Positions 14,874-23,938 of a stretch of DNA of 64,000 nucleotides are shown one piece after another (the stretch's first letter is position 1; each line of letters opens with the position of its first letter). A program made the translations under genes and the position numbers. Origin of the DNA: an uncultured Verrucomicrobia subdivision 3 bacterium (GTDB lineage: Bacteria; Verrucomicrobiota; Verrucomicrobiia; Limisphaerales; UBA11358); contig CAITTG010000079.1 in the NCBI GenBank assembly GCA_903895255.1, positions 1 to 64,000 on the forward strand, read 5' to 3'. The notes below the pieces were generated by a model. It worked only from the letters and a program-made list of their open reading frames with translations. It did no database searches and was not told the origin of the DNA.

Positions 14874-17800
14874 ATGTGGATTGTCCAATTAGCCTTGCGG
14901 CGGCCTTACACCTTCGTGGTGATGGCGTTGCTGCTGGTCTTGATGACGCCGCTCATTCTGCTGCGCACGCCCACGGATATTTTTCCGGCGATCAACATCC
15001 CGGTGGTGAGCATCATCTGGCAGTATGGCGGCCTGGATGCCCAGCAAATGGAGCAGCGCTTCATTTACACCCATGAACGGGTGCTGACCACCACGGTTAA
15101 TGACATCGAGCACACGGAATCCACCTCGTACAACGGCATTGGGGTGATCAAGGTATTCCTGCAACCAGGGGCCTCGGTGCCGGCGGCGGTGGCGCAGGTG
15201 ACGGCCGTTTCGCAGACCATTTTACGGCAATTGCCCCCGGGCACCACCCCGCCGCTGGTGATTCAGTACAATGCCGCCTCCGTGCCCATTCTGCAATACA
15301 GCATCAGCAGTCCCCAGCGGTCAGAGGCGGAGTTGTTTGATTTCTCAGCCAATCAAATCCGCGTGGGGTTGACCACGGTGCCCGGGACGGTGATTCCGTA
15401 TCCTTATGGCGGCAAAACCCGGCTGGTATCGGTGGATCTGGATCTGGCCGCGCTGAAATCGAAAAACCTGAAGGCGCAGGATGTGGTGGACGCGGTGAAC
15501 GCGCAAAATCTGGTGCTGCCCAGTGGCACCGCGAAGATTGGGCCCACCGAGTACGCGGTGGCGGTGGATACCAATGCCCGGCTGATAGACGATTTAAATC
15601 ACCTGCCCATCAAGGTGGTCAACGGGGCCACGCTGTATCTCAGTGATGTGGCGCAGGTGCACGATGGTTTTAACCCCCAGCAAAACGCGGTGCGGCTGGA
15701 CGGGGTGCGCGGCACGTTGCTGACCATTATGAAGGCGGGATCGGCTTCCACCCTGGATGTGGTCAAGGGCGTCAAGGCGGCGCTGGCGCGGGTCATGCTG
15801 ACCATGCCGCCGGATTTGCAAGTGGCGGAATTCGCCGACCAGTCGCTGTTCGTGCGGTCGGCCATCAGCGGGGTGGCGCGGGAAGGGATCACGGCGGGAG
15901 CCCTGACGGCCCTGATGATTCTCCTGTTCCTGGGTTCCTGGCGCAGCACGGTGATTATTGCCCTGTCCATTCCTTTATCCGTGCTGGCCTCGCTGGCGAT
16001 TCTGAGCGCCCTGGGCGAGACGATTAATCTGATGACGCTGGGCGGGTTGGCGCTGGCGGTGGGCATTTTGGTGGATGACGCCACCGTGGCGATTGAAAAC
16101 ATTCACCGCCACATGGCGGCGGGGGAGCCATTGGAAAATGCCATTCTGGTGGGCGCGCAGGAGATCACAATGCCGGCGTTTGTGTCCACGCTGTGCATCT
16201 GCATTGTGTTTGTGCCCATGTTTTTTCTTACTGGTGTGGCCCGGTATTTGTTCGTGCCGCTGGCCGAGGCAGTGGTGTTCGCGATGCTGGCGAGTTATGT
16301 GATTTCGCGGACCCTGGTGCCGACGCTGGTGATGTGGTTCTACCGGAATGTGCAGCATTATGGCCACGAGGTGGACGGGGAATCCGGCCCGGCCTGGCTG
16401 CGGCCTTTCAGCCGGATTCAGGGCGGTTTTGAGCGTGGTTTTGAGCGTTTTCGCCTGGGTTATCGGGGGCTGCTCGCCGCGTGTTTTGCCCACCGCAAAT
16501 GGTTTGCCGGGTTGTTTCTAATTTTTTGCCTGGGCTCCTGGTTGCTGACCCGAATGCTGGGAGAGAATTTCTTTCCGGCGGTGGACACCGGGCATTTTCT
16601 GCTGCATTTCCGGGCGCGCACCGGCACGCGGATTGAGGAAACCGAGCGGCTGGCGGACCAGGTGAACCACGCCATCCGTCGCGAGATACCGGCGGCGGAA
16701 CTGGAGGGCATTCTGGACAACATCGGCATTCCCAATTCCTCGATCAATCTCAGTTACAACATCAGCGGGGTGATCGGCGCCGGGGACGCGGATGTGCTGG
16801 TTTCACTCAAAGCCGGGCATGCGCCCACGGAGGATTATGTGCGCCGCCTGCGGTCCCGGCTGCACCAGGAATTTCCCGGCACGCTCTTTTATTTCCTGCC
16901 GGCGGACATCGTCAGCCAGACCTTGAATTTTGGTTTGCCCGCGCCGTTTGACGTGCAATTTGTGGGGCGCAACCAGGAGACCAATCGCGCGCTGGCCATG
17001 CAACTGGCGGAGGAAATCAAACGCATCCCGGGCGCGACGGACATCCGGGTGAACCAGCCCGACAACCTGCCCGAGCTGCGGGTCACCGTGGACCGCTCCA
17101 AAGCCGCCGACCTGGGGCTGACGGACAAGGATGTGGCCAATTCCGTGCTGCTCTCGCTGAGCGGCAGCAGCCAGGTGCAGCCGGCTTACTGGCTGAATCC
17201 GGCCGTGGGGGTCCAATACCTGATCAACGTGCGGGCGCCGGAATACGTGATGAATTCGGTGCAGGAATTGCGGGCCATGCCGATTAGCGTCAGCCAGCCC
17301 GGCATGAACAACGCGCAAATATTGGAAAATCTGGCGCGGGTGGACCGGGTGAAAATCCCGCCGGTGGTTTCCCATTATAACATCATGCCGGTGATTGATG
17401 TTTACGGGAATGTGGACGGGCGCGACCTGGGCGGTGTGCTGTCGGACCTGCAACCGCTGCTGGCGGGCATTAAAAAAGAACTGCCGCGCGGCAGCAGTGT
17501 GGTCGTGCGCGGGCAGGCGGAGACGATGTATACCAGTTACGTGGGCCTGGGGGCGGGCCTCGCGGGGGCAATTGTGCTGATTTATTTCCTGCTGGTGATT
17601 AATTTTCAGAGCTGGCTGGATCCGTTCATCATTATCACCGCGCTGCCGGGCGCGCTGGCGGGGGTGGTGTGGGGCTTGTGGCTGTCGCAGACCACCCTGA
17701 GCGTGCCGGCCCTGATGGGGGCCATCATGAGCATGGGCGTGGCCACGGCCAACTCGGTGCTGGTGGTCACGTTTGCCCGGGAGAATTTGCAGCGCGGACA

Positions 17801-18062
17801 GGACCCGGTCCAGGCGGCCCTCGAGGCGGGCGCGGGTCGCATCCGGCCCATTTTAATGACCGCGATGGCCATGATCATCGGCATGCTACCTTTGAGCCTG
17901 GGCCTCGGCGAGGGCGGCGAACAGAACGCGCCGCTGGGCCGCGCGGTGATTGGCGGCTTGATTTTTGCCACGGTGGCCACTTTGTTTTTTGTCCCGATTG
18001 TCTTTAGCTTTATGCACCGTCGAACCAAGCCTGTTGCGACTCCACCCTTTGTCCAGCCATGA
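14874..18062 (+). CDS. RND efflux pump permease (HAE-1/AcrB-like)
   Basis: The 1062-residue inner-membrane proton/drug antiporter has the AcrB plan: TM1 (VVMALLLVLMTPLILL) with RTPTDIFPAINIPVVSI after it, two large periplasmic loops, and twelve helices. The proton-relay pair lies in VGILVDDATVAIENIHRH (TM4), and the second half repeats the pattern (SMGVATANSVLVVTFAREN; GEGGEQNAPLGRAVIGGL). It probably exports drugs or other amphiphiles, since heavy-metal signatures were not seen. It is first in a three-gene operon and overlaps the adaptor gene by four bases (ATGA). Control by the upstream TetR protein is inferred. Confidence 0.95.
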   Translation: MWIVQLALRRPYTFVVMALLLVLMTPLILLRTPTDIFPAINIPVVSIIWQYGGLDAQQMEQRFIYTHERVLTTTVNDIEHTESTSYNGIGVIKVFLQPGASVPAAVAQVTAVSQTILRQLPPGTTPPLVIQYNAASVPILQYSISSPQRSEAELFDFSANQIRVGLTTVPGTVIPYPYGGKTRLVSVDLDLAALKSKNLKAQDVVDAVNAQNLVLPSGTAKIGPTEYAVAVDTNARLIDDLNHLPIKVVNGATLYLSDVAQVHDGFNPQQNAVRLDGVRGTLLTIMKAGSASTLDVVKGVKAALARVMLTMPPDLQVAEFADQSLFVRSAISGVAREGITAGALTALMILLFLGSWRSTVIIALSIPLSVLASLAILSALGETINLMTLGGLALAVGILVDDATVAIENIHRHMAAGEPLENAILVGAQEITMPAFVSTLCICIVFVPMFFLTGVARYLFVPLAEAVVFAMLASYVISRTLVPTLVMWFYRNVQHYGHEVDGESGPAWLRPFSRIQGGFERGFERFRLGYRGLLAACFAHRKWFAGLFLIFCLGSWLLTRMLGENFFPAVDTGHFLLHFRARTGTRIEETERLADQVNHAIRREIPAAELEGILDNIGIPNSSINLSYNISGVIGAGDADVLVSLKAGHAPTEDYVRRLRSRLHQEFPGTLFYFLPADIVSQTLNFGLPAPFDVQFVGRNQETNRALAMQLAEEIKRIPGATDIRVNQPDNLPELRVTVDRSKAADLGLTDKDVANSVLLSLSGSSQVQPAYWLNPAVGVQYLINVRAPEYVMNSVQELRAMPISVSQPGMNNAQILENLARVDRVKIPPVVSHYNIMPVIDVYGNVDGRDLGGVLSDLQPLLAGIKKELPRGSSVVVRGQAETMYTSYVGLGAGLAGAIVLIYFLLVINFQSWLDPFIIITALPGALAGVVWGLWLSQTTLSVPALMGAIMSMGVATANSVLVVTFARENLQRGQDPVQAALEAGAGRIRPILMTAMAMIIGMLPLSLGLGEGGEQNAPLGRAVIGGLIFATVATLFFVPIVFSFMHRRTKPVATPPFVQP

Positions 18063-19240
18063 ACCCTTTACCGAATCATCCCGAAGCCGCCACCCCGCCG
18101 GTGCCGCCGGTTAATCTGCGCCGGCCGGTCTGGATTATCCTGGTCCTGGTCTTGATCGGCCTGGCGATTGGTTTTGTGCCGCGCTGGCTGGCCCGCCGGC
18201 ACTTGGTCCAGGAGACCCAAGCCGACGGGGTGACGCTGGTCACCGTGGTTTCGCCGGTTCCCACCCGGGCGGACCTTGGTGCCGCCATTCCCGCCGAAGT
18301 GCAGGCCTTTGTGGAGGCACCCATTTACGCGCGGGCCAGCGGCTATTTGAAAAACTGGTTTGTGGATCTCGGTGACCAGGTGACCAACGGCCAGACCCTC
18401 GCCGAAATTGTGACGCCGGAATTGGATCAGCAACTGGACCAGGCCCGCGCCGAAGTGGCGCAGAACCAAGCAGCCCTCAATCTCGCCCAGGTCACCGCCG
18501 ACCGTTGGGCAGAGTTGTTGAAAACGGCCAGTGTCAGCGAGCAGGAGGCGGCGGAGAAGTCGGCCGATCTCGCCCTGAAAAAGGCCGTGGTGGACGCGGC
18601 GCGGGCCAATCTCAACCGTTTGGAGGCCCTGAAGGGATATGACCTCGTAACCGCGCCATTTGCCGGCGTGATTACCGAACGCAACACGGACATCGGCCAG
18701 TTAATCACTGCGGATGCCGGGCGCGAACTCTTCCGGCTGGCGCAAACGGACCCCTTGCGGGTTTATGTCCGCGTGCCGCAAACCCTGGTGCATACCGTGA
18801 TCCCCGGCCAGACGGCCGAGGTGGTGTTCCAAGACTTGCCCGGCCGCAAATTCACCGCCGTGGTGACGCGCACTGCCGGGGCGGTGGACGCGACCTCCCG
18901 CACCCTGCAGGTGGAATTGCTGTTGAAAAATGCCCAAGGGGAAATTTTTGCCGGCAGTTACGCCCAGGTTCGGTTCAATGACACGGCCGCGTCGTCCGTC
19001 CTCCGGGTTTCGGACAATGTGTTGATCACCCGGGCACAGGGTGTGCAAGTGGCCGTGGTGGACAGCGATAATCTGGTTCATTTGCGAAGCATTGAACTAG
19101 GTCGTGATTTTGGCAACTACGTGGAGGTCTTGTCCGGCCTGAAGGTCACCGACCGGGTCATTGCCAATCCGCCGGATGCCATCGCGGACGGCATGGCCGT
19201 GCAGGTGGCGGCGGCCACGGAAAGCAACCCGGGCAAATGA
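18059..19240 (+). CDS. RND efflux periplasmic adaptor (membrane fusion protein)
   Basis: The 393-residue protein has one N-terminal anchor helix (PVWIILVLVLIGLAIGFVP), a lipoyl/barrel-sandwich half (VEAPIYARASGYLKNWFVD; GQTLAEIVTPELDQQL), an alpha-hairpin coiled coil (about 125-200), the second lipoyl half (DLVTAPFAGVITERNTDIGQ) and beta-barrel and membrane-proximal domains. It bridges pump and outer-membrane channel. Start and stop codons overlap the neighbouring genes by ATGA on both sides, so the three proteins are translationally coupled and made in a fixed ratio. Confidence 0.95.
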   Translation: MNPLPNHPEAATPPVPPVNLRRPVWIILVLVLIGLAIGFVPRWLARRHLVQETQADGVTLVTVVSPVPTRADLGAAIPAEVQAFVEAPIYARASGYLKNWFVDLGDQVTNGQTLAEIVTPELDQQLDQARAEVAQNQAALNLAQVTADRWAELLKTASVSEQEAAEKSADLALKKAVVDAARANLNRLEALKGYDLVTAPFAGVITERNTDIGQLITADAGRELFRLAQTDPLRVYVRVPQTLVHTVIPGQTAEVVFQDLPGRKFTAVVTRTAGAVDATSRTLQVELLLKNAQGEIFAGSYAQVRFNDTAASSVLRVSDNVLITRAQGVQVAVVDSDNLVHLRSIELGRDFGNYVEVLSGLKVTDRVIANPPDAIADGMAVQVAAATESNPGK

Positions 19241-20703
19241 AACCAACGCCGTTATTCCTCGTGGGCTTGCTGGTGGTGGCTTTGGCCGGTTGCACGGTGG
19301 GGCCGGAGTATCACCGTCCCCCGGTGGCAAGCGGGCAGGCCGCTCCGGCGCCTTTTGCGGACGTCCCCCGAACCAACCAAAATGAGGTGGTCTGGAAAAT
19401 CGCCACGCCGGCCGCCGACCAGCCCCGGGGCGAATGGTGGAAATTGTTTCAAGATCCGGAGCTGAACGCGCTTGAAGCCCTGGCCGCCACGAACAATCAA
19501 AATATTGCCGCCGCCGCCGCCCGGTTTGAGCAGGCGCGCTACCAGGCCGCCGCCGCGCGGGCCGCGTATTACCCCACGCTGACCGCCGGGGGCACCCCCA
19601 CCGGCGACTTTCAGCGCACCCGCACGAGTGTGAACGCGCCCAAGTCCGGCCAGGCGGCCGGGCAGTCTTATTTGTATAACACCTACACCGCGCCGCTGTA
19701 CCTGGGCTGGGAGCCGGATCTCTGGGGCCGCGTGCGGAACCAGTCCACGGCCGCCAGCGCGGAATTCGCCGCCGCCGGGGATGACCTGGCCTCCGCGCGG
19801 CTGGACCTGGCCGCCGAGACGGCCGCCGATTATTTCACGCTCCGCGCGCTGGACAACCAGCACACCGTGCTGGTGGACACCATTGCCACCTACCGGCAGG
19901 CGCTGGTGCTGGTGCAAAACCGCCGGAAGGGCGGGGTGGTGACGGACCTGGACGTGGCGCAGGCCGCCACGCAACTGCACACCGCCGAGGCGCAACTGCC
20001 CTTTGTGGACCTGCAACGCGCCCAGCTCCAGGACGCCCTGGCACTGTTGTGCGGCGAGCCGGCCATGAACTTTGCCCTGGCCACCAACGGCTTCATCCCC
20101 GCTGTGTTTCCCGTGGTGCCGGCGAGTTTGCCGGCCGATTTGATTGAGCACCGGCCGGACATCGCCGCGGCGGAGCGCCGCATGGCCGCCGCCAACGCCA
20201 ATGTGGGCGTGGCGAAAAGCGCGTTTTTTCCCAGCGTCAAGATCAATGGCCTGGCGGGCTTCCAGTCTGTGGACGCCAGTTCCTGGTTTGACTGGCCGAG
20301 CCGGTTCTGGTCGGTGGGCCCCTCGGTGTCGCTGCCCCTTTTCACTGGCGGTTTGAACCGGGCGAACCTGGCGGTGGCCCGGGCCGCCTACGACGAAACG
20401 GTGGCCAATTACCGGGAGACCGTGCTGAACGCCTTCACCGAGGTGCAGGACGCCCTCTACGCGGAGCATCTGCTGGCGGAGGAATGGGCGGCGGAAAACG
20501 CCGCGCTGCAATCCTCGCAACAGGCCCTGACCATCGCCAACAACCGCTACCATTATGGTTTGGACATCTATCTGAATGTGGCCACCGCGCAAAACGACAC
20601 GCTGAATCATGAAAGTGCCATCGCCCTCATCAGCGGCCAACGCCTGGTGGCGACCATTAATTTGGTGAAAGCCCTGGGATCCGGGTGGCAAGCCCCCCAA
20701 TAA
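19237..20703 (+). CDS. NodT-family outer-membrane efflux lipoprotein
   Basis: The 488-residue TolC-like channel has a lipoprotein signal with lipobox LAGC (Cys19), followed by the family start TVGPEYHRPPV. It has two repeats of long helices and beta strands: WWKLFQDPELNALEALA opens the first, and RPDIAAAERRMAAANANVGVAKSAFFPSVK opens the second. PLYLGWEPDLWGR and LPLFTGGLNRANLAVARAAYDE are family blocks. It completes the tripartite pump by spanning the outer membrane and the periplasm. Its start overlaps the adaptor stop. Confidence 0.95.
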   Translation: MKPTPLFLVGLLVVALAGCTVGPEYHRPPVASGQAAPAPFADVPRTNQNEVVWKIATPAADQPRGEWWKLFQDPELNALEALAATNNQNIAAAAARFEQARYQAAAARAAYYPTLTAGGTPTGDFQRTRTSVNAPKSGQAAGQSYLYNTYTAPLYLGWEPDLWGRVRNQSTAASAEFAAAGDDLASARLDLAAETAADYFTLRALDNQHTVLVDTIATYRQALVLVQNRRKGGVVTDLDVAQAATQLHTAEAQLPFVDLQRAQLQDALALLCGEPAMNFALATNGFIPAVFPVVPASLPADLIEHRPDIAAAERRMAAANANVGVAKSAFFPSVKINGLAGFQSVDASSWFDWPSRFWSVGPSVSLPLFTGGLNRANLAVARAAYDETVANYRETVLNAFTEVQDALYAEHLLAEEWAAENAALQSSQQALTIANNRYHYGLDIYLNVATAQNDTLNHESAIALISGQRLVATINLVKALGSGWQAPQ

Positions 20704-20858
20704 CCTTTTTCCGCTGGTGACCGGCACGGCAGCAGGGAAGACCGGGCTCGTCCGCTCCCACGGAACTTTTCCCAAAGTCGGCGTCTGGTTGCCCATCGCT
20801 TGCCGCAATAATGATTGACCAAACTGCCGCTTTGGCTGTCAATATCAGCTAGAAACTG

Positions 20859-22220
20859 ATGCAACCAATTCGCAAATTCCTGCTGGCGCTGGTGGTGGTC
20901 ATGGTTTTGCTGGCCCGTCCGGCGGGCGCGGTCAATTCCCTGGTCTGGAACACCACCACCGACCGGGTGGATGCCGACCTGCGTGGCCAGCCCTTGTGGC
21001 CCTTCCTTGAGGATCTGGCCCATAAAACCGGCTGGCACATTTTCGTGGAGCCGGGCACGGACAAGATCGTCTCCACCAAATTCAAGAACCTGCCCGGGGG
21101 CGAGGCCTTGAAGATGGTCTTTGGCGATTTGAACTACGCCCTCGTCCCGCAGACCAATGGACCAACCTGTCTGTATGTATTTCTCACCGACATGCAAAAC
21201 GCCACCAAACCCGTCGTGGTGCGCAAGCCCGCCACGCATGTGCCCAATGAATTGATGGTGAAGCTCAAACCGGGAGCCAATATTGATGCCATCGCCAAAT
21301 CCGTCGGGGCCAAAGTGCTGGAGCGCAATGACAAACTGGGCATTTACCTCCTGGGATTTCCCGACGCCTCCGCCACGGATGCGGCGTTGACCCAGTTGCA
21401 GAACAATCCGGATGTGCAGTCGGTGGACTACAATTATAATTTCGACCCGCCCCCGTCCGCGCAGGCCCTGCCGCCCGGGGCAACCACTGCTGGATCGGTG
21501 AATTTAAAGCTCGACGCGCCCTCGGACAACAACCCGTGCAACGTGCTGGTGGGATTGATTGACACGCCCATTCAAGCCGTCCCGGCGAATCTGTCCCAAT
21601 TTGTGCAGCCGCAGATTTCCGTGGCGGGTAATGCCGGCACACTGCCATCCACCCCCACCCACGCCACCGGCATGGCGCAATTCATTCTGGGGGCGATCGC
21701 GCAGGCTTCGGGTGGTCATTCCTCCGCGCAAATTTTGCCGGTGGATGTTTATGGCAGCAACCCGACCACGACGAGTTGGGATGTGGCCCTGGGCATTCAG
21801 GCGGCGGTGGACAAGGGGGCTAATGTGCTGAATTTGAGCTTGGGCAGTCCGGCGGACAGTGCGGTGCTGGACAGCGTGATTCAACAAGCGCAAGCTTCCG
21901 GCGTGCTGATCTTTGCCGCCGCCGGCAACCAGCCGGTAAACACCCCCACCTATCCGGCAGCGATCCCCGGGGTTAATGCCGTGACGGCGGTCCAGGCGGG
22001 CCAACTCGCTTCCTATGCGAATTACGGGAGTTTTATTGACCTGGCATTGCCCGGCAGTGGCGTCATGCTATTGGGATCCCAGGCTTATGGGATGGAGGGA
22101 ACCTCGGTTTCCACGGCTTATGCTTCCGGCGTGGCGGCGGGTACGAAAACCTCCAACTGTGATGGCTGGCCGCAAATTCAATCCGCAATGCAGCAGAAAT
22201 TTGTCGTTCCCGCCAAGTAG
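20859..22220 (+). CDS. Secreted subtilase (S8) with N-terminal STN-like domain
   Basis: The 453-residue protein has a signal peptide (to about residue 24). Residues 35-110 resemble the short STN domain of secretins and TonB receptors (VDADLRGQPLWPFLEDLA, FKNLPGGEALKMVFGDLNY). Residues 125-195 look like an inhibitor-I9-type propeptide (VPNELMVKLKPGANIDAIA). The catalytic domain follows, with a candidate triad Asp235 (GLIDTP), His268 (PTHATGMAQ), Ser416 (GTSVSTAYASG) and oxyanion Asn357 (AAAGN). The Asp and His motifs deviate from the usual D-(T/S)-G and H-G-T, so activity is likely but not certain. No C-terminal sorting tag is visible. It stands alone after the efflux operon. Confidence 0.82.
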   Translation: MQPIRKFLLALVVVMVLLARPAGAVNSLVWNTTTDRVDADLRGQPLWPFLEDLAHKTGWHIFVEPGTDKIVSTKFKNLPGGEALKMVFGDLNYALVPQTNGPTCLYVFLTDMQNATKPVVVRKPATHVPNELMVKLKPGANIDAIAKSVGAKVLERNDKLGIYLLGFPDASATDAALTQLQNNPDVQSVDYNYNFDPPPSAQALPPGATTAGSVNLKLDAPSDNNPCNVLVGLIDTPIQAVPANLSQFVQPQISVAGNAGTLPSTPTHATGMAQFILGAIAQASGGHSSAQILPVDVYGSNPTTTSWDVALGIQAAVDKGANVLNLSLGSPADSAVLDSVIQQAQASGVLIFAAAGNQPVNTPTYPAAIPGVNAVTAVQAGQLASYANYGSFIDLALPGSGVMLLGSQAYGMEGTSVSTAYASGVAAGTKTSNCDGWPQIQSAMQQKFVVPAK

Positions 22221-22236
22221 GCGGGGCAGCGGGGGA

Positions 22237-22392
22237 CTACTGCGAGAGGCAGCCGAACTTGGCAAAGGCACCGACGAACACGAGCAGGGCAACGATAAAC
22301 AACCAGGGCGTCCCGGTCATGAGCAGCACAATGCCCCAGCCTAGAAAAAAGGCAAATACCACGAACAACAAGAATGCCAAAGCAAAGTTCAT
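22237..22392 (-). CDS. 51-residue hydrophobic membrane protein
   Basis: A short minus-strand frame encodes MNFALAFLLFVVFAFFLGWG, then IVLLMTGTPWLFIVALLVFV and the tail GAFAKFGCLSQ. It has two transmembrane segments joined by a MTGTPW turn, a sensible membrane protein with no charged residue until the C-terminal KFGC. It lies convergent to the subtilase gene and divergent from the lactonase gene. Function is unknown. The coherent hydrophobic pattern is the main support, since no family signature is present. Confidence 0.65.
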   Translation of the reverse strand: MNFALAFLLFVVFAFFLGWGIVLLMTGTPWLFIVALLVFVGAFAKFGCLSQ

Positions 22393-22441
22393 CGCGAATT
22401 CATATTAATAACTTTCGCGCTGGGCGCAAACACAAAACACC

Positions 22442-23560
22442 ATGCCCCGAACCATCTATTTTTCGGCTCTGCTTCTGCTGACGGCCCTCGCTGTCGCCGC
22501 GCAACCTGTCCGGTTTTACCTCGGCACCTATACCGACCCCACGTTAAGCCATGGGATTTATACGGGAACGCTCGATTCCCGAACTGGCCAGCTCAGTCCG
22601 CTCGTGCTGGTGGCGACGGTCACCAGCCCCAGCTTTCTGGCCTTATCCCCCAAGCAGCCGGTGCTCTATGCTCTCACCGCCAATGGCCACGGAACGGTGG
22701 CTGCGTTTAGCCAGGCGTCGGACGGTGGATTGACCCCGCTGAATGAGGTGCCCTCGGGCAGCGTGGACTGTCATGTTTCGTTGGATGCGACGGGGCACAC
22801 GGTTTTTCTAGCCAGCTACGGGGCGGGGACGGTGTCGGCCTTTGCGCTGAAGCCGGATGGCTCCGTGGGCCGGCGCACGGCATTCATTCAGGAGACCGGC
22901 ACAGGGCCGAATCACGTCCGGCAGACCCAGCCGCACGTCCATTCCCTGTATCACGACCCCGAAAACCGCCATGTCTATGCCTGCGATTTGGGCACGGACC
23001 ACATTTATATTTTCGATTATAATCCCTCCACTGGTGGGCTCACGCCGGCCAACCCGCCATTTGCCACCGTTCCGCCCGGCAGCGGGCCGCGGCATCTGGC
23101 GTGGTCGCTGGACGGCCGGTTTGCCTATGTGAACGGCGAAATGGGGCTGAATGTAACGGTCTTTGGCCGCGACCCGGCCTCGGGGGCGTTGACGGCCATC
23201 CAAACCGTCCCCACCCTTCCGCCGGGGGCGGACACCAAGGGCGTGACCACTGCTGAAATCGTGGTTCATCCCTCGGGTCGCTGGCTGTATGTCTCCAATC
23301 GAGGTTGCGGGACGATTGCGGTTTTCGCCCTTGGCGGGGATGGCAAATTGACCTGGGTGCAGAATGCCCCAGCGCAGGTGAAGGTGCCGCGCGGCTTTGC
23401 CGTGGACCCGGCAGGACATTGGCTGCTGGTGGGCGGCCAGATGGATAACATAATTGCCGTCCTCCAAATTGACCCTGACACCGGCAAGCTGGCCGCCACC
23501 GATCAAACCGCCACAGTCGGGGCGCCGGTGTGCGTGATTTTTGACACGCCGGCCCGATAA
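22442..23560 (+). CDS. Secreted lactonase family (YbhE-type) beta-propeller protein
   Basis: The 372-residue protein has a signal peptide (to about VAAQ at 20) and the seven-bladed propeller pattern of the YbhE/6-phosphogluconolactonase-type lactonase family: FYLGTYTDPTLSHGIYTGTLD, then HVHSLYHDPENRHVYACDLG, GSGPRHLAWSLDGRFAYV and a late GRWLYVSNRGCGTIAVF. The cytosolic relatives hydrolyse 6-phosphogluconolactone. With an export signal, this protein more likely acts on another lactone or sugar in the periplasm. It stands as a single gene. Confidence 0.9.
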   Translation: MPRTIYFSALLLLTALAVAAQPVRFYLGTYTDPTLSHGIYTGTLDSRTGQLSPLVLVATVTSPSFLALSPKQPVLYALTANGHGTVAAFSQASDGGLTPLNEVPSGSVDCHVSLDATGHTVFLASYGAGTVSAFALKPDGSVGRRTAFIQETGTGPNHVRQTQPHVHSLYHDPENRHVYACDLGTDHIYIFDYNPSTGGLTPANPPFATVPPGSGPRHLAWSLDGRFAYVNGEMGLNVTVFGRDPASGALTAIQTVPTLPPGADTKGVTTAEIVVHPSGRWLYVSNRGCGTIAVFALGGDGKLTWVQNAPAQVKVPRGFAVDPAGHWLLVGGQMDNIIAVLQIDPDTGKLAATDQTATVGAPVCVIFDTPAR

Positions 23561-23586
23561 GGTTGCTGTTCACCCATTTAAACTCG

Positions 23587-23614
23587 TTGACAATGTTTGG
23601 GAAAAAGGTAGTTT
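23587..23614 (+). promoter_or_regulatory. Candidate rpsU promoter
   Basis: A perfect TTGACA (23587-23592) is followed after 16 bases by TAGTTT (23609-23614), about 65 bases before the rpsU start. The rpsU start itself is preceded by a good ribosome binding site (AAAGGAAGTGAG ending about nine bases before ATG). Confidence 0.5.
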
Positions 23615-23680
23615 AGCCGCTCGTTTTGCGAGCCCCGTTCGTGAGGGGACCATCTCGCCCAAGAAAGGAAGTGAGTTGCG

Positions 23681-23878
23681 ATGACTGAAATTAGACTGAA
23701 AAAAGGTGAACCTGTGGATCGTGCATTGCGCCGGCTTAAGAAAAAAGTCGACCGCGAAGGCACGCTGAAGATTGTTCGCAATCACCGGCATTTTGAAAAG
23801 CCGAGTGAAAAGCGTCGGCGCAAGGAAAAAGTCGCCCGCTTTTCCGCCATGTTGACCGCCCGTTACGCCGATTTGTAA
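23681..23878 (+). CDS. rpsU: 30S ribosomal protein S21
   Basis: This 65-residue, strongly basic protein has the S21 signature: TEIRLKKGEPVDRALRRLKK near the start, then a KIVRNHRHFEKPSEKRRRK block. S21 sits on the small subunit near the anti-Shine-Dalgarno region and helps initiation. Length and pattern are typical. A strong Shine-Dalgarno sequence precedes the start. A sugar isomerase/epimerase gene and rnr follow on the same strand and may share transcription. Confidence 0.95.
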   Translation: MTEIRLKKGEPVDRALRRLKKKVDREGTLKIVRNHRHFEKPSEKRRRKEKVARFSAMLTARYADL

Positions 23879-23938
23879 TTTGCAAATTTGCCGCGCCGGG
23901 TGTATGCCTTGTCGTGCACCCGGCTTTTTGACGCCCCT

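Noticed and set aside
19252..20808. Antisense 518-residue open frame opposite the NodT-family gene
   Set aside because: Shadow of a well-recognised efflux gene; the product is Arg/Gly/His-rich without domains.
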